Below, piece by piece: positions 15,914 through 27,323 of a stretch of DNA of 64,000 bases (the stretch's first letter is position 1; each line of letters opens with the position of its first letter). The notes below the pieces were generated by a model. The model was given only the letters and a program-made list of their open reading frames with translations. It had not been told where the DNA came from and searched no databases. Source of the DNA: Flavobacterium sp. M31R6 (lineage in GTDB: Bacteria; Bacteroidota; Bacteroidia; Flavobacteriales; Flavobacteriaceae); contig NZ_CP054141.1 in assembly GCF_013284035.1 (NCBI RefSeq), positions 4,154,001 through 4,218,000 on the forward strand. The letters are read 5' to 3'. Position numbers and translations under genes: made by a program.

Positions 15914-15921
15914 CAAATCTA
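15914..15921 (-). promoter_or_regulatory. -7 element of gltA promoter
   Basis: CAAATCTA on the plus strand reads TAGATTTG on the minus strand, matching TANNTTTG, 37-44 nt upstream of the gltA ATG. No TTG was found about 19 nt further upstream. Confidence 0.45.
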
Positions 15922-15976
15922 AGGAATTCCACATTAAATTAAAAACTAATTGAACATTGAATTTGTTAAAAATTCA

Positions 15977-16010
15977 ATAAAAAAGCCATTCATCATAGAC
16001 GAATGGCTCA
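15977..16010 (-). terminator. Rho-independent terminator of eno
   Basis: On the minus strand, AGCCATTC (16008-16001) pairs with GAATGGCT (15991-15984) and is followed by a run of six T. It lies 24 nt after the eno stop codon. Confidence 0.88.
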
Positions 16011-16031
16011 ATTACTATAATTTCATTACAA

Positions 16032-17336
<1,305 letters not shown>

Positions 17337-17361
17337 TTATGTTATTAATTTGTATTTTACT

Positions 17362-17369
17362 CAAAATTA
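17362..17369 (-). promoter_or_regulatory. Possible -7 element of eno promoter
   Basis: CAAAATTA on the plus strand reads TAATTTTG on the minus strand, matching TANNTTTG, 38-45 nt upstream of the eno ATG. The closest TTG lies 27 nt further upstream, too far for a standard -33 element. Confidence 0.35.
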
Positions 17370-17398
17370 AGTAAAAAAAATCATAAGTCTTTATTCCA

Positions 17399-17435
17399 AA
17401 AACGTTAATATACTTTTATTTATTAACGATAACGT
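17399..17435 (-). terminator. Weak terminator-like hairpin after carA
   Basis: AAAACGTTA near 17399-17407 can pair with TAACGTTTT near 17427-17435 just after the carA stop, with a T-rich stretch following on the minus strand. The stem is AT-rich and the loop is long, so this is tentative. Confidence 0.35.
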
Positions 17436-17442
17436 TTTAGTC

Positions 17443-18546
17443 TTATACAGATTTGATATTTTCAATAAACTGGTCAAAAAGATAAGAAGAATCGTGCGGT
17501 CCTGGACTTGCTTCTGGATGATATTGTACAGAGAAACAATTTTTGTTTTTCATTCTCATACCAGCTACAGTTCCATCATTCAAATGCAAATGTGTAATTT
17601 CTAAATCAGGATGATTATCTAGTTCTTCCTTATTTACGGCAAATCCATGATTTTGCGAAGTAATTTCACCTTTACCTGTTATTATGTTTTTTACCGGATG
17701 ATTAATTCCTCTATGTCCGTTAAACATTTTGTATGTTGAAACACCATTTGCCAAGGCGATAACTTGATGCCCTAGACAAATACCAAATAAAGGTTTGTTA
17801 TTTTGAATAATCTCTTTTGCTACTTGTATAGCACTATCCAAAGGATCTGGATCTCCAGGTCCGTTTGACAAGAAAAACCCATCCGGATTAAAAGAAGCTA
17901 ATTCGGCGTAGCTCGCATTGTAAGGAAAAACCTTTATATAACAATCTCTTTTGGCTAAGTTGCGCAGGATGTTCTCTTTAATACCTAAATCCAAAGCTGC
18001 AATTTTATAAGTTGCATTTTCATCTCCATAAAAATATGGTTCTAGAGTAGAAACTTTAGAAGCTAATTCTAGACCTTTCATATCAGGAACTTCCGCTAAT
18101 AATACTTTCAATTCTTCAATAGGAGTATCATCTGTACAGATGACAGCATTCATAGCTCCATTTTCACGTATGTAACTTACTAATGCACGGGTATCGACAT
18201 CTGAGATACAAATCAAATTTTGTTTAATAAAATAATTTTCTAAACTCCCTGACGAATCAACTCTAGAATAATTAAAACTAAAATTTTTACAAACCAAACC
18301 AGCAATTTTTATACTACTAGATTCAACTTCTTTGTCATTTACCCCATAGTTTCCAATATGAGCATTTGTTGCAACCATTAATTGACCAAAATAGGAAGGA
18401 TCTGTAAAAATCTCTTGATATCCAGTCATACCGGTATTAAAACAAACTTCCCCAAAAGTTTTTCCGCTTATTCCAATTGATTTACCGTGGAATATGGTTC
18501 CGTCACTTAATAAAAGAATAGCGCTTTTTCGTGTTGTATATTTCAT
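17443..18546 (-). CDS. carA: Carbamoyl-phosphate synthase small subunit
   Basis: This glutaminase subunit of about 367 residues supplies ammonia to CarB for carbamoyl phosphate (pyrimidine and arginine synthesis). The N-terminal domain begins KSAILLLSDGTIFHGKSIG. The class-I glutamine amidotransferase domain has the nucleophile elbow FGICLGHQVIALA and the triad His in VQYHPEASPGPHDS. I chose the ATG at 18546; the longer ORF to 18648 would read through the promoter (-7 TAAATTTG at 18565-18572). carB is not adjacent. Confidence 0.96.
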   Translation of the reverse strand: MKYTTRKSAILLLSDGTIFHGKSIGISGKTFGEVCFNTGMTGYQEIFTDPSYFGQLMVATNAHIGNYGVNDKEVESSSIKIAGLVCKNFSFNYSRVDSSGSLENYFIKQNLICISDVDTRALVSYIRENGAMNAVICTDDTPIEELKVLLAEVPDMKGLELASKVSTLEPYFYGDENATYKIAALDLGIKENILRNLAKRDCYIKVFPYNASYAELASFNPDGFFLSNGPGDPDPLDSAIQVAKEIIQNNKPLFGICLGHQVIALANGVSTYKMFNGHRGINHPVKNIITGKGEITSQNHGFAVNKEELDNHPDLEITHLHLNDGTVAGMRMKNKNCFSVQYHPEASPGPHDSSYLFDQFIENIKSV

Positions 18547-18564
18547 GTGTAATTTAATATTGTG

Positions 18565-18595
18565 CAAATTTAAATTTTTAAAACAGTGGACGCAA
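18565..18595 (-). promoter_or_regulatory. carA promoter
   Basis: The -7 element TAAATTTG (CAAATTTA at 18565-18572 on the plus strand) is preceded by TTG (CAA at 18593-18595) with a 20-nt spacer, matching TTG-N19/20-TANNTTTG. Its -7 element ends 18 nt before the carA start codon, which supports the shorter ORF. Confidence 0.6.
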
Positions 18596-18782
18596 CGTTT
18601 TTTATGAATAATTAAGCCTATTTGAAACTCAATGTTAGAGAGTAACAAAATGATAGTAAAATGTTTAAAAATGACAAAATACTTTATCCAAAAAAACTAA
18701 CATGCAAAGCACCTATTCGATTACTAATCAATAACTGCAGTCGCAATACTTGCTTATTTCTTTATAAAAAAATCAAAAAAAA

Positions 18783-18810
18783 AAGGATAAACTATAAATA
18801 GCTTATCCTT
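18783..18810 (-). terminator. Terminator of the ribosomal superoperon after rplQ
   Basis: AAGGATAA (18783-18790) pairs with TTATCCTT (18803-18810) around a 12-nt loop. On the minus strand it is followed by a long run of T. It lies 28 nt after the rplQ stop codon. Confidence 0.88.
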
Positions 18811-18838
18811 GATTATTATCGAATGATTATTTTCATAA

Positions 18839-19327
18839 TTATTCAGCTGCGTCAGTTGTAGGTTCTGCTTCAGCAGCTGGAGCTTCAGTAGCCTCATCTG
18901 CTTTTTTAGCTTTTCCACCACGACGGCTTTTTGCTTTTTTAACTTCTTTTTTACCTCCGTTGTAAAGTTCATTAAAATCTACTAATTCGATCATTGCCAT
19001 ATCAGCATTATCTCCTAAACGATTTCCAACTTTAATGATACGAGTGTATCCTCCTGGACGATCTCCTACTTTCGCTGCAACATCTCTGAACAAGTCAGTT
19101 ACTGCATATTTACTACGTAAGTAAGCAAAAACGATACGACGATTGTGAGTAGTATCAGATTTTGATTTTGTTATAAGCGGCTCAACGAATTGTTTAAGTG
19201 CTTTAGCTTTAGCAACAGTAGTGTTAATACGTTTGTGCTCGATAAGAGAACAAGCCATATTTGCCAACATAGAACTTCTATGTGCAGTCTGTCTGCTTAA
19301 GTGATTGAATTTTTTTCCGTGTCTCAT
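18839..19327 (-). CDS. rplQ: 50S ribosomal protein L17
   Basis: The 162-residue protein begins [21 protein letters not shown] and has the usual L17 core to about residue 118. A Lys/Ala/Glu-rich C-terminal extension (about 120-162, ending in an acidic Ala/Glu/Pro/Thr tail) is longer than in E. coli L17 (127 residues), as is common in Flavobacteria. It is the last gene of the superoperon, 36 nt after rpoA, followed by a strong terminator. A CCCGC-AA-GCGGG hairpin (19346-19357) sits in the rpoA-rplQ gap. Confidence 0.97.
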   Translation of the reverse strand: MRHGKKFNHLSRQTAHRSSMLANMACSLIEHKRINTTVAKAKALKQFVEPLITKSKSDTTHNRRIVFAYLRSKYAVTDLFRDVAAKVGDRPGGYTRIIKVGNRLGDNADMAMIELVDFNELYNGGKKEVKKAKSRRGGKAKKADEATEAPAAEAEPTTDAAE

Positions 19328-19363
19328 TGCTTTATGAAATTTAACCCCGCAAGCGGGATTAGA

Positions 19364-20356
19364 TTATTCTTTATCTAGTTTGTATTTTGCTAAATCCATA
19401 CCGAAGGTTAAATTCTTTATTGCAACTAGTTCGTCTAGTTCAGTTAAAGATTTTTTACCGAAATTACGGAATTTCATTAGGTCATTTTTATTGAACGATA
19501 CTAAATCACCAAGTGTATCAACTTCAGCCGCTTTCAAGCAATTTAATGCTCTAACAGAAAGATCCATATCAACAAGCTTAGTTTTAAGCAATTGTCTCAT
19601 GTGTAATGACTCTTCATCATAAGATTCTGTTTGTGCAATTTCGTCAGCCTCTAGTGTAATTCTTTCATCAGAAAACAACATGAAATGGTGAATTAAAACT
19701 TTTGCAGCTTCAGTAAGAGCATCTTTAGGATTGATTGAACCATCAGTTTTAATTTCAAAAACCAATTTCTCATAATCTGTTTTTTGCTCTACACGGAAGT
19801 TTTCAATTGCATACTTCACATTTTTTACAGGAGTAAAAATTGAGTCAGTAAAAATAGTTCCTATTGCAGCATTCTGTTTTTTGTTCTCTTCAGCAGGAAC
19901 ATATCCTCTACCTTTTTCGATAGTTAAATCGAAATTCAGTTTAATTTTACTATCTAAATTACAGATAACAAGCTCTGGATTCAAAACTTGGAAACCTGAA
20001 ATAAATTTTTGAAAATCACCAGCTGTTAATTGATCTTTACCTGAAACAGAAATAGTAACTGATTCATTATCTATATCTTCAATTTGACGTTTGAAACGTA
20101 CTTGTTTAAGATTAAGAATAATTTCGGTAACGTCCTCAACAACTCCTGAAATAGTAGAAAACTCATGATCTACACCTTCTATACGAACAGATGTAATTGC
20201 ATAACCTTCTAATGCTGAAAGCAAAACTCTTCTAAGTGCATTACCAACAGTCAATCCGTAACCAGGTTCTAAAGGTCTAAATTCAAATTTACCTTCAAAA
20301 TCGGTTGAATCGATCATGATAACTTTATCGGGCTTCTGAAAATTAAATATTGCCAT
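19364..20356 (-). CDS. rpoA: RNA polymerase alpha subunit
   Basis: The 330-residue protein has the N-terminal assembly domain ([22 protein letters not shown], about 31-52) and the C-terminal helix-hairpin-helix domain that contacts DNA and activators ([18 protein letters not shown]...[13 protein letters not shown], about 260-315). It lies in the alpha operon between rpsD and rplQ, the standard order. Confidence 0.98.
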   Translation of the reverse strand: MAIFNFQKPDKVIMIDSTDFEGKFEFRPLEPGYGLTVGNALRRVLLSALEGYAITSVRIEGVDHEFSTISGVVEDVTEIILNLKQVRFKRQIEDIDNESVTISVSGKDQLTAGDFQKFISGFQVLNPELVICNLDSKIKLNFDLTIEKGRGYVPAEENKKQNAAIGTIFTDSIFTPVKNVKYAIENFRVEQKTDYEKLVFEIKTDGSINPKDALTEAAKVLIHHFMLFSDERITLEADEIAQTESYDEESLHMRQLLKTKLVDMDLSVRALNCLKAAEVDTLGDLVSFNKNDLMKFRNFGKKSLTELDELVAIKNLTFGMDLAKYKLDKE

Positions 20357-20377
20357 AAATTTCGACTAAGTCAATTA

Positions 20378-20983
20378 TTATTTGTTGTACAACTCTACGA
20401 TTAATTGTTCTTTAATGTTTTCTGGAATTTGAAGTCTAGCAGGAACGCTTACAAATGTACCTTGTTTAGTTTCATTATTCCAAGTAATCCACTCATAAAC
20501 ATGACTTGAATTAGATAAAGAACGTTCGATAGCCTCTAAAGATTTAGATTTTTCACGAACACCTACTACATCACCTGGTTTCAAGTGGTAAGAAGGAATG
20601 TTAACATTTTCTCCATTAACAGTAATGTGACGATGAGAAACGATTTGACGAGCACCTCTTCTAGAAGGAGCAATACCCATTCTAAAAACAACGTTGTCTA
20701 ATCTAGCTTCGCATAATTGTAACAATACTTCACCAGTTACACCTTTGGTAGCTGATGCTTTTTCGAATAAATTTCTGAATTGTTTTTCTAAAATTCCATA
20801 AGAATATTTAGCTTTTTGCTTTTCCATTAACTGAACAGCATACTCAGATTTTTTTCCTCTTTTTTTTGCCATCCCGTGTTGTCCAGGAGGGTAATTTCTT
20901 TTTTCGAAAGCTTTATCGTCTCCGAAAATTGCCTCGCCAAATTTACGAGCGATTCTTGTACTAGGACCAGTATATCTTGCCAT
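20378..20983 (-). CDS. rpsD: 30S ribosomal protein S4
   Basis: The 201-residue 16S rRNA-binding assembly protein begins [17 protein letters not shown]. It has the S4 RNA-binding domain at about 92-155 ([24 protein letters not shown], then [10 protein letters not shown]). The zinc-binding cysteines of some S4 proteins are absent. In many bacteria S4 represses the alpha operon; its gene is in the expected position between rpsK and rpoA. Confidence 0.98.
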   Translation of the reverse strand: MARYTGPSTRIARKFGEAIFGDDKAFEKRNYPPGQHGMAKKRGKKSEYAVQLMEKQKAKYSYGILEKQFRNLFEKASATKGVTGEVLLQLCEARLDNVVFRMGIAPSRRGARQIVSHRHITVNGENVNIPSYHLKPGDVVGVREKSKSLEAIERSLSNSSHVYEWITWNNETKQGTFVSVPARLQIPENIKEQLIVELYNK

Positions 20984-21075
20984 TTTAAATTGTTTAAGAT
21001 TGAGATTATGAATTCAGGTCTTATCCTTCGATAATCTATTTTCAATCTAGGTTATACTATAATTATTTTTGAGTA

Positions 21076-21459
21076 CTAAACTCTACGTCTTTTTGGAGGA
21101 CGACATCCATTGTGGGGCATTGGAGTAACATCGATAATCTCTGTAACTTCAATTCCACCGTTATGCAAAGAACGGATAGCAGACTCACGTCCGTTTCCTG
21201 GTCCTTTAACATACACTTTTACTTTTTTAAGTCCAGCCTCAAGAGCTACTTTACTACAATCTTCTGCTGCCATTTGAGCTGCGTATGGAGTATTCTTTTT
21301 AGAACCTCTAAAACCCATTTTACCAGCTGAAGACCAAGAAATAACTTCACCTTTTTTGTTAGTCAAAGAAATGATGATGTTATTGAAGGTAGCAGAAATA
21401 TGAGCTTCACCCGTTGATTCAACGATAACTTTACGTTTTTTTGCAGTTGCTTTAGCCAT
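21076..21459 (-). CDS. rpsK: 30S ribosomal protein S11
   Basis: The 127-residue platform protein carries typical segments [50 protein letters not shown] and the C-terminal [18 protein letters not shown]. Nine nt separate it from rpsM. Confidence 0.98.
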   Translation of the reverse strand: MAKATAKKRKVIVESTGEAHISATFNNIIISLTNKKGEVISWSSAGKMGFRGSKKNTPYAAQMAAEDCSKVALEAGLKKVKVYVKGPGNGRESAIRSLHNGGIEVTEIIDVTPMPHNGCRPPKRRRV

Positions 21460-21467
21460 ATTACTTA

Positions 21468-21842
21468 TTATTTAGTTGCTTTTTTCTTGTTAGCAACAGT
21501 TTTTCTTTTACCTTTTCTTGTTCTAGAGTTGTTTTTAGTTCTTTGTCCTCTTAATGGAAGACCTGATCTATGACGAATACCTCTATAACATCCAATATCC
21601 ATTAAACGTTTGATGTTTAAAGAAACTTCAGAACGTAATTCTCCTTCAATTTTGAATGTTCCAACAGCTTCACGAATTGCTCCGATCTCGTCATCATTCC
21701 AATCTTGAACTTTTTTATCTTGGCTAACTTGAGCTTTTTCTAAAATCTCAATTGCTCTACTTCTTCCTAATCCGAAGATATAGGTTAGTGCTATAACACC
21801 TCTCTTATTTTTTGGGATATCTACCCCTGCTATTCTTGCCAT
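21468..21842 (-). CDS. rpsM: 30S ribosomal protein S13
   Basis: The 124-residue head protein begins [20 protein letters not shown]. It has the helix-hairpin-helix [11 protein letters not shown] and the basic C-terminus [19 protein letters not shown] that reaches the P site. It starts 2 nt after the rpmJ stop codon. Confidence 0.98.
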   Translation of the reverse strand: MARIAGVDIPKNKRGVIALTYIFGLGRSRAIEILEKAQVSQDKKVQDWNDDEIGAIREAVGTFKIEGELRSEVSLNIKRLMDIGCYRGIRHRSGLPLRGQRTKNNSRTRKGKRKTVANKKKATK

Positions 21843-21844
21843 AA

Positions 21845-21961
21845 TTATCCTTGTCTTTGTTTAAATCTAGGATTCTTTTTGTTTATTACGTACAATCTCC
21901 CTTTTCTACGCACAATTTTGCACTCGGGACTTCTCTTTTTTACTGATGCTCTAACTTTCAT
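21845..21961 (-). CDS. rpmJ: 50S ribosomal protein L36
   Basis: This 38-codon gene lies between infA and rpsM. It reads [20 protein letters not shown] and ends [12 protein letters not shown]. The zinc-ribbon ligands C11, C27 and H33 of the classical L36 are missing; only Cys14 remains, so this is the zinc-independent type usual in Bacteroidetes. Only 2 nt separate it from rpsM and 12 nt from infA. Confidence 0.96.
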   Translation of the reverse strand: MKVRASVKKRSPECKIVRRKGRLYVINKKNPRFKQRQG

Positions 21962-21973
21962 AGTGAATATCCT

Positions 21974-22189
21974 TTAATATCTATAAGTAATTCTTGCTTT
22001 TGACAAATCATAAGGACTCATTTCTAGTTTCACTTTATCACCAGGTAATAATTTGATGTAATGCATACGCATTTTTCCAGAAATATGAGCGATTACAATA
22101 TGTCCATTTTCTAACTCTACACGGAACATTGCATTGGACAATGCCTCAATGATTGATCCGTCCTGTTCTATTGCTGATTGTTTTGCCAT
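21974..22189 (-). CDS. infA: Translation initiation factor IF-1
   Basis: The 71-residue OB-fold protein begins [20 protein letters not shown] and has the IF-1 core [20 protein letters not shown] and [20 protein letters not shown]. It lies 3 nt after secY, in the usual secY-infA-rpmJ order. Confidence 0.97.
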   Translation of the reverse strand: MAKQSAIEQDGSIIEALSNAMFRVELENGHIVIAHISGKMRMHYIKLLPGDKVKLEMSPYDLSKARITYRY

Positions 22190-22192
22190 AAG

Positions 22193-23539
22193 TTAAGCTA
22201 CTGCTTTTCTATTTTTACCACTTTTCATCAAACCATCATAATGTTTATTCAACAAGTATGAATTAATCTGTTGAATAGTATCTATTGCAACTCCAACCAT
22301 AATTATCAATGAAGTCCCTCCAAAAAACATAGCCCAAGATTGTTGAACATCCATAAGACTTACAACAATGGCTGGGAACACAGCTATCAAAGCAAGAAAT
22401 AAAGATCCTGGAAAAGTTATTAAAGACATCACTTTATCAAGATAATCTGAAGTCTCAACACCCGGTCTAATACCTGGTATAAAACCACCACTTCTCTTTA
22501 AATCATCAGACATCTTATTAGTAGGAACTGTAATTGCTGTATAAAAGAAAGTAAATACAACTATTAACGTTGCAAAAACTAAATTATACCAAAAACCGAA
22601 CATGTTACTAAAAGCACCAACAACAGATTGAGAAGCATCTGACTTAGATAAACCAGCAACAGCTGCAGGAATAAACATAATAGCTTGTGCAAATATTATA
22701 GGCATTACACCTGCTGCATTAAGCTTTAATGGAATCCATTGTCTATTACCACCCATCATATCTTGTTCGAAATCACCAGATGTCGTACGACGAGCATACT
22801 GTACTGGAATTTTTCTAATTGCCATAACAAGTAGTACACAAGATATTATCACAAGTAACCAGATAATGATTTCAACAACCAATAACATTGGTCCACCATT
22901 ATTGTTAGTTACTCTTGTGGTAAATTCTTGAATAAAAGCTTGTGGCAACCTAGCCAAAATACCAACCATTATCAAAAGGGAAATTCCATTTCCAATTCCC
23001 TTATCAGTTATTTTTTCTCCCAACCACATAGCAAAAATTGTACCAGTAACTAAGATTACAACTGAGGAAAATAAGAATTCAAAAGAGTTAAACCCTAAAA
23101 TAAAAGCTGAACTAGGTAAAGTTCTGTAAAGATTGTAGATATAAGTTGGTCCTTGTACTAAAGTTATAACAATAGTTAACCAACGGGTAATTTGATTGAT
23201 TTTTTTTCTACCACTCTCTCCATCACTCTGAAGTTTTTGCAAATAAGGAATCGCAATTCCCATCAGTTGCACAACAATAGATGCAGAAATATAAGGCATA
23301 ATTCCCAAAGCAAAAACTGAAGCTTTAGAAAATGCACCTCCGGTAAACATGTCTAGAATAGATCCTAATCCATTTTTTGTTTGCCCAGCTAGTCCTGTTA
23401 ATTGAGTTGCATCAATCCCAGGAAGCGTAACATGAGCTCCAAAACGATAAACAAGAAGTAGACCTAAAGTAATTAAAATTCTATTTTTTAGTTCTTCTAT
23501 TTTCCAAACATTACTTATTGATTCAATAAATTTCTTCAT
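22193..23539 (-). CDS. secY: Preprotein translocase subunit SecY
   Basis: The 448-residue channel protein of the Sec translocon has ten hydrophobic segments. TM1 is near LLVYRFGAHVTLPGI, the plug region near LDMFTGGAFSKASVFALGIMPYI, and loop C5 near SGGFIPGIRPGVETSDYL (about 355-372). It is in the spc operon between rplO and infA, its standard place. Confidence 0.98.
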   Translation of the reverse strand: MKKFIESISNVWKIEELKNRILITLGLLLVYRFGAHVTLPGIDATQLTGLAGQTKNGLGSILDMFTGGAFSKASVFALGIMPYISASIVVQLMGIAIPYLQKLQSDGESGRKKINQITRWLTIVITLVQGPTYIYNLYRTLPSSAFILGFNSFEFLFSSVVILVTGTIFAMWLGEKITDKGIGNGISLLIMVGILARLPQAFIQEFTTRVTNNNGGPMLLVVEIIIWLLVIISCVLLVMAIRKIPVQYARRTTSGDFEQDMMGGNRQWIPLKLNAAGVMPIIFAQAIMFIPAAVAGLSKSDASQSVVGAFSNMFGFWYNLVFATLIVVFTFFYTAITVPTNKMSDDLKRSGGFIPGIRPGVETSDYLDKVMSLITFPGSLFLALIAVFPAIVVSLMDVQQSWAMFFGGTSLIIMVGVAIDTIQQINSYLLNKHYDGLMKSGKNRKAVA

Positions 23540-23552
23540 CTTAATTGTAATA

Positions 23553-24005
23553 TTACATGATTACAGCTTCTCCACCAGCAGCTTCGATAGCAGCTTTTGC
23601 AGTAGCAGTAAATTTGTGAGCAGTTACTTTTAATTTTGCTTTCAATTCTCCTCTACCTAAAATCTTAACGATTTCATTTTTGGTAGCAAGACGATTAGCT
23701 ACATAAACTGTCATATCAACAGTATCTGTAATTACTCCATTATCAACTAATAATTGAAGAGTATCAAGATTAACACCTTCGTATTCTTTACGATTGATGT
23801 TAGTGAAACCAAACTTAGGTACACGTCTTTGAAGTGGCATTTGCCCTCCTTCAAAACCAATCTTTTTAGAATAACCAGAACGAGATTTTGCTCCTTTGTG
23901 TCCTCTTGCAGAGGTACCACCTTTACCAGAACCTTCACCTCTACCTAATCTTTTGTTTTGATTGTGTGTAGAACCCTCAGCAGGTTGTAAGTTACTTAAA
24001 TTCAT
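23553..24005 (-). CDS. rplO: 50S ribosomal protein L15
   Basis: The 150-residue protein begins MNLSNLQPAEGSTHNQNKRLGRGEG. The Gly/Lys/Arg-rich loop GSGKGGTSARGHKGAKSRSG runs to about residue 45, and an L15/L18e core follows. Standard position between rpmD and secY. Confidence 0.98.
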   Translation of the reverse strand: MNLSNLQPAEGSTHNQNKRLGRGEGSGKGGTSARGHKGAKSRSGYSKKIGFEGGQMPLQRRVPKFGFTNINRKEYEGVNLDTLQLLVDNGVITDTVDMTVYVANRLATKNEIVKILGRGELKAKLKVTAHKFTATAKAAIEAAGGEAVIM

Positions 24006-24016
24006 AACAGTATTTG

Positions 24017-24199
24017 TTATTTAGCTTCTTCAACAGAAACTAAGTGTTTAACTTTATTTATCATCCCAAGGATAGCAGGATTTGAATCATGCTCTACAAC
24101 TTGTCCCATTTTACGTAGGCCTAAAGCTTCCAAACCTCTTTTTTGAGTAAGAGGACAGTTGATTTTGCTTCGAACTTGTTTTACTAATAATTTAGCCAT
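24017..24199 (-). CDS. rpmD: 50S ribosomal protein L30
   Basis: The 60-residue protein has the compact L30 fold sequence [30 protein letters not shown]. Length is normal. It lies between rpsE and rplO, 12 nt from rpsE. Confidence 0.97.
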   Translation of the reverse strand: MAKLLVKQVRSKINCPLTQKRGLEALGLRKMGQVVEHDSNPAILGMINKVKHLVSVEEAK

Positions 24200-24211
24200 A
24201 ATTTCCTTGAA

Positions 24212-24733
24212 TTAACCTTTAAAAACTTTTTCTAAAGAAACACCTCTTTGTTTTGCAACAGTGTAAGCGCTTCTCATTTGTAATAAAGCATCAAAAGTTG
24301 CTTTCACTACGTTGTGAGGATTTGAAGATCCTTGTGATTTAGATAATACATCATGAATTCCTACTGATTCAAGAACTGAACGAACAGCTCCACCAGCAAT
24401 AACTCCTGTACCATGAGAAGCAGGAATTAAAAATACACGTGCACCACCAAATTTACCTTTTTGTTCGTGAGGAACTGATTGCCCGTTCAAAGGAATTTTC
24501 ACAAGATTTTTCTTTGCATCTTCTACTGCTTTCGCAATTGCTTCAGAAACGTCTTTAGATTTTCCTAATCCATGACCTACAACTCCATTTTCATCACCTA
24601 CAACTACAATAGCAGAAAAACCGAAAGCTCTACCTCCTTTTGTAACCTTAGTAACACGATTTACACTCACCAAACGATCTTTTAATTCAAGACCACTTGG
24701 TTTTACTAACTCTATATTTTTGTATTTAGACAT
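24212..24733 (-). CDS. rpsE: 30S ribosomal protein S5
   Basis: The 173-residue decoding-site protein has the N-terminal double-stranded RNA-binding domain ([21 protein letters not shown]) and the C-terminal domain with [15 protein letters not shown] and [16 protein letters not shown]. Standard position between rplR and rpmD. Confidence 0.98.
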   Translation of the reverse strand: MSKYKNIELVKPSGLELKDRLVSVNRVTKVTKGGRAFGFSAIVVVGDENGVVGHGLGKSKDVSEAIAKAVEDAKKNLVKIPLNGQSVPHEQKGKFGGARVFLIPASHGTGVIAGGAVRSVLESVGIHDVLSKSQGSSNPHNVVKATFDALLQMRSAYTVAKQRGVSLEKVFKG

Positions 24734-24739
24734 AATATA

Positions 24740-25090
24740 TTAGAATTTAAGTCCAGCCGCTCTTGCGCCTTCCGCTAATGATTTAATACGACCGTGATAT
24801 AAATAACCTCCTCTATCGAAAGTTATCACTTCAATACCAGCTTTCAAAGCTTTCTCTGCTACTAGTTTCCCAACTGCAGTTGCCACTTCAAGGTTCGTAC
24901 CTTTTCCAATTTCTTTTTCTCTTGAAGAAGCAGCTAATATAGTAACTCCGTTTACATCATCAATCAATTGAGCGTAAATTTCTTTGTTACTTCTAAAAAC
25001 AGATAGTCTCGGGTTAGTAGCAGTACCACTAATCGTTTTTCTAATTCTGAATCTAATACGTTGTCTTCTTTCAGGTTTTGTTAATGACAT
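24740..25090 (-). CDS. rplR: 50S ribosomal protein L18
   Basis: The 116-residue 5S rRNA-binding protein carries [20 protein letters not shown] at its basic N-terminus and the conserved C-terminal [22 protein letters not shown] segment. It is 6 nt upstream of rpsE. Confidence 0.98.
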   Translation of the reverse strand: MSLTKPERRQRIRFRIRKTISGTATNPRLSVFRSNKEIYAQLIDDVNGVTILAASSREKEIGKGTNLEVATAVGKLVAEKALKAGIEVITFDRGGYLYHGRIKSLAEGARAAGLKF

Positions 25091-25101
25091 AATCTTATTT
25101 T

Positions 25102-25644
25102 TTAAGCTGATTTACCTGCTTTTCTTCTTAATACTTCACCTACAAATTTAACACCTTTTCCTTTGTACGGCTCAGGCTTACGGAAACCTCTAATTTTTGC
25201 CGCAACTTGACCTAAAAGTTGTTTATCTAATGATGTTAATTTTACAATTGGGTTTTTACCTTTTTCAGATATAGTCTCAAGAGTTACCTCTGGAGCTACT
25301 TCTAAAATAATATTGTGAGAGAACCCAAGCGCTAAATCTAACTTTTGTCCTTGATTTGAAGCTCTATAACCAACTCCAACCAATTCTAAAGATTTTGTAA
25401 AACCTTCTGTTACACCAATAACCATGTTATTAATTAAAGATCTGTACAAACCGTGTTTTGCTCTTTGGTCTTTATGATCAGAAGATCTTTCTACTAGAAC
25501 TTGATCTCCTTCAACCGTTACAGTTACGTCCGAAAACTCCTGTGTAAGTTGACCGTTTTTTCCTTTTACTGTAATAATACCGTCGGCAACTGTAATAGTT
25601 ACACCAGCTGGTATTGTTACTGGGCTTTTACCTATTCTTGACAT
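25102..25644 (-). CDS. rplF: 50S ribosomal protein L6
   Basis: The 180-residue protein has two repeated L6 domains. It begins [17 protein letters not shown] and has the C-terminal signature [20 protein letters not shown]. Standard place between rpsH and rplR. Confidence 0.98.
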   Translation of the reverse strand: MSRIGKSPVTIPAGVTITVADGIITVKGKNGQLTQEFSDVTVTVEGDQVLVERSSDHKDQRAKHGLYRSLINNMVIGVTEGFTKSLELVGVGYRASNQGQKLDLALGFSHNIILEVAPEVTLETISEKGKNPIVKLTSLDKQLLGQVAAKIRGFRKPEPYKGKGVKFVGEVLRRKAGKSA

Positions 25645-25662
25645 CTTATATAGTCTTTAAAA

Positions 25663-26061
25663 TTAGTATACGTAACAAATTACTTCTCCACCAACATTTA
25701 ATTGCTTGGCTTGTTTTCCTGTCATCAACCCTTTTGAAGTTGAAACAATAGCAATTCCTAATCCGTTAAGGATTCTCGGTATTTTAGAAGCACCTGCGTA
25801 CTTACGTAAACCTGGTTTACTAATTCTTTGGATATCTTTGATTACTGGCTCTTTAGTATCTTTATCATACTTCAAAGCAATTTTGATAGACCCCTGAACA
25901 GCGTTGTCTTCAAATTTGTAACTTAAGATATAACCTTGATCAAATAAGATCTTTGTTATCTCTTTTTTTAGATTAGATGCTGGAATTTCGACAACTTTGT
26001 GGTTTGCAGCCACAGCGTTTCTAACTCTCGTCAAATAATCTGCAATTGGATCTGTATACAT
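25663..26061 (-). CDS. rpsH: 30S ribosomal protein S8
   Basis: The 132-residue 16S rRNA-binding protein begins [16 protein letters not shown] and has the C-terminal signature [20 protein letters not shown]. In E. coli, S8 represses the spc operon by binding its own mRNA. Here rpsH is separated from rpsN by 109 nt, the largest gap in this part of the operon, with a terminator-like hairpin at 26139-26160. Confidence 0.98.
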   Translation of the reverse strand: MYTDPIADYLTRVRNAVAANHKVVEIPASNLKKEITKILFDQGYILSYKFEDNAVQGSIKIALKYDKDTKEPVIKDIQRISKPGLRKYAGASKIPRILNGLGIAIVSTSKGLMTGKQAKQLNVGGEVICYVY

Positions 26062-26138
26062 ATGTATTGATTTGCGGCTATGGTTTTCAATTAATACTAC
26101 ATTAACTGAACCTTTAACCAGTTTATAAATGTGAAAAA

Positions 26139-26160
26139 CAGACGTGATTACTCACGTCTG
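26139..26160 (-). terminator. Terminator/attenuator-like hairpin between rpsN and rpsH
   Basis: CAGACGTGA (26139-26147) and TCACGTCTG (26152-26160) form a perfect 9-bp stem with a 4-nt loop. On the minus strand a T5 run follows. It lies 10 nt beyond the rpsN stop, inside an otherwise tight ribosomal operon. It could reduce transcription of rpsH and downstream genes or protect the upstream mRNA. Confidence 0.65.
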
Positions 26161-26170
26161 AATATTTTTT

Positions 26171-26440
26171 CTACCAAGATGCTTTTTTAACACCCGGTAT
26201 CAATCCATTGTTAGCCATTTCACGGAATGTAACACGTGAAATACCGAATTGACGCATATACCCTCTTGGTCTACCTGTCAATTTGCAACGATTGTGCAAA
26301 CGAACTGGCGAAGCATTTTTCGGTAATTTTTGCAAACCTACGAAATCTCCAGCTTCTAACAAAGCTTTTCTTTTCTCAGCATACTTAGCTACCGTTTTTT
26401 CTCTCTTAACCTCACGGGCTTTCATTGATTCTTTAGCCAT
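26171..26440 (-). CDS. rpsN: 30S ribosomal protein S14 (zinc-independent type)
   Basis: The 89-residue protein begins [20 protein letters not shown]. It has [29 protein letters not shown] signatures with a single cysteine, so it is the C-minus form lacking the CXXC zinc ribbon. It overlaps nothing and lies 3 nt from rplE. Confidence 0.97.
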   Translation of the reverse strand: MAKESMKAREVKREKTVAKYAEKRKALLEAGDFVGLQKLPKNASPVRLHNRCKLTGRPRGYMRQFGISRVTFREMANNGLIPGVKKASW

Positions 26441-26443
26441 ATC

Positions 26444-26995
26444 TTAATTCTTTTTAAAAGGTAAACCTAATTCAGCCAACAATGACTTTGCTTCTTTATC
26501 TGTTTTTGCAGTAGTTACAAAAGAAATGTCCATTCCAGATATTTTATTTACTTTGTCAATATCAATTTCAGGGAAAATGATTTGCTCTAAAACACCTAAA
26601 TTATAGTTTCCTCTACCGTCAAAACCAGTTGCTTTAATACCACTGAAATCTCTAACACGTGGTAATGCAGAAGTAATAAGTCTATCTAAAAACTCATACA
26701 TTCTTTCTCCGCGCAAAGTAACTTTTGCTCCAATAGGCATCCCTTTTCTCAATTTAAAAGACGCAACGTCTTTCTTTGAGATAGTAGATACTGCTTTTTG
26801 TCCAGTTATCTTTGTCAATTCATCAACTGCATAGTCAATCAATTTTTTATCAGATACTGCTGCACCAACTCCCTTACTCAAAACGATTTTTTCCAATTTT
26901 GGAACTTGCATTACGTTTGTGTAACCGAATTCTTCTTTAAGAGCAGAGATAACTCTACTCTTATATTCTTCTTTTAGTCTAGGTATATATGCCAT
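26444..26995 (-). CDS. rplE: 50S ribosomal protein L5
   Basis: The 183-residue 5S rRNA-binding protein has [21 protein letters not shown], the [21 protein letters not shown] segment without gaps in conservation, and [18 protein letters not shown] near the C-terminus. It starts 2 nt after the rplX stop codon. Confidence 0.98.
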   Translation of the reverse strand: MAYIPRLKEEYKSRVISALKEEFGYTNVMQVPKLEKIVLSKGVGAAVSDKKLIDYAVDELTKITGQKAVSTISKKDVASFKLRKGMPIGAKVTLRGERMYEFLDRLITSALPRVRDFSGIKATGFDGRGNYNLGVLEQIIFPEIDIDKVNKISGMDISFVTTAKTDKEAKSLLAELGLPFKKN

Positions 26996-26997
26996 TA

Positions 26998-27312
26998 CTA
27001 TAGTACTTGATTAGATTTTTTTGAAAATCTTACTTTCTTATCTCCTTCAACTCTGATACCCACTCTTGTTGTCTCCTTAGTTTTAGGATCAATTAGAGAG
27101 ATATTAGAAATTTGAATAGAAGCTTCTTTCTTTACAATACCACCTTGAGGGCTTTTTGCACTAGGTTTCGTATGTTTAGAAACCATGTTTACACCTTCAA
27201 CAATTGCTTTGTTTTTCTCACGGTAAACACGCAAAACTTTACCTTCAGCACCTTTATGGTCTCCAGCAATTACTCTTACGATGTCTCCTGATTTTATTTT
27301 TAGCTTTATCAT
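26998..27312 (-). CDS. rplX: 50S ribosomal protein L24
   Basis: The 104-residue assembly-initiator protein has the KOW motif [20 protein letters not shown] at residues 7-26 and the [19 protein letters not shown] segment. Standard place between rplN and rplE. Confidence 0.98.
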   Translation of the reverse strand: MIKLKIKSGDIVRVIAGDHKGAEGKVLRVYREKNKAIVEGVNMVSKHTKPSAKSPQGGIVKKEASIQISNISLIDPKTKETTRVGIRVEGDKKVRFSKKSNQVL

Positions 27313-27323
27313 CTTAAAACGAA

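Noticed and set aside
18754..18972. 72-codon minus-strand ORF at the rplQ 3' end
   Set aside because: Frame-shifted reading of the Lys/Ala-rich L17 tail and the terminator.
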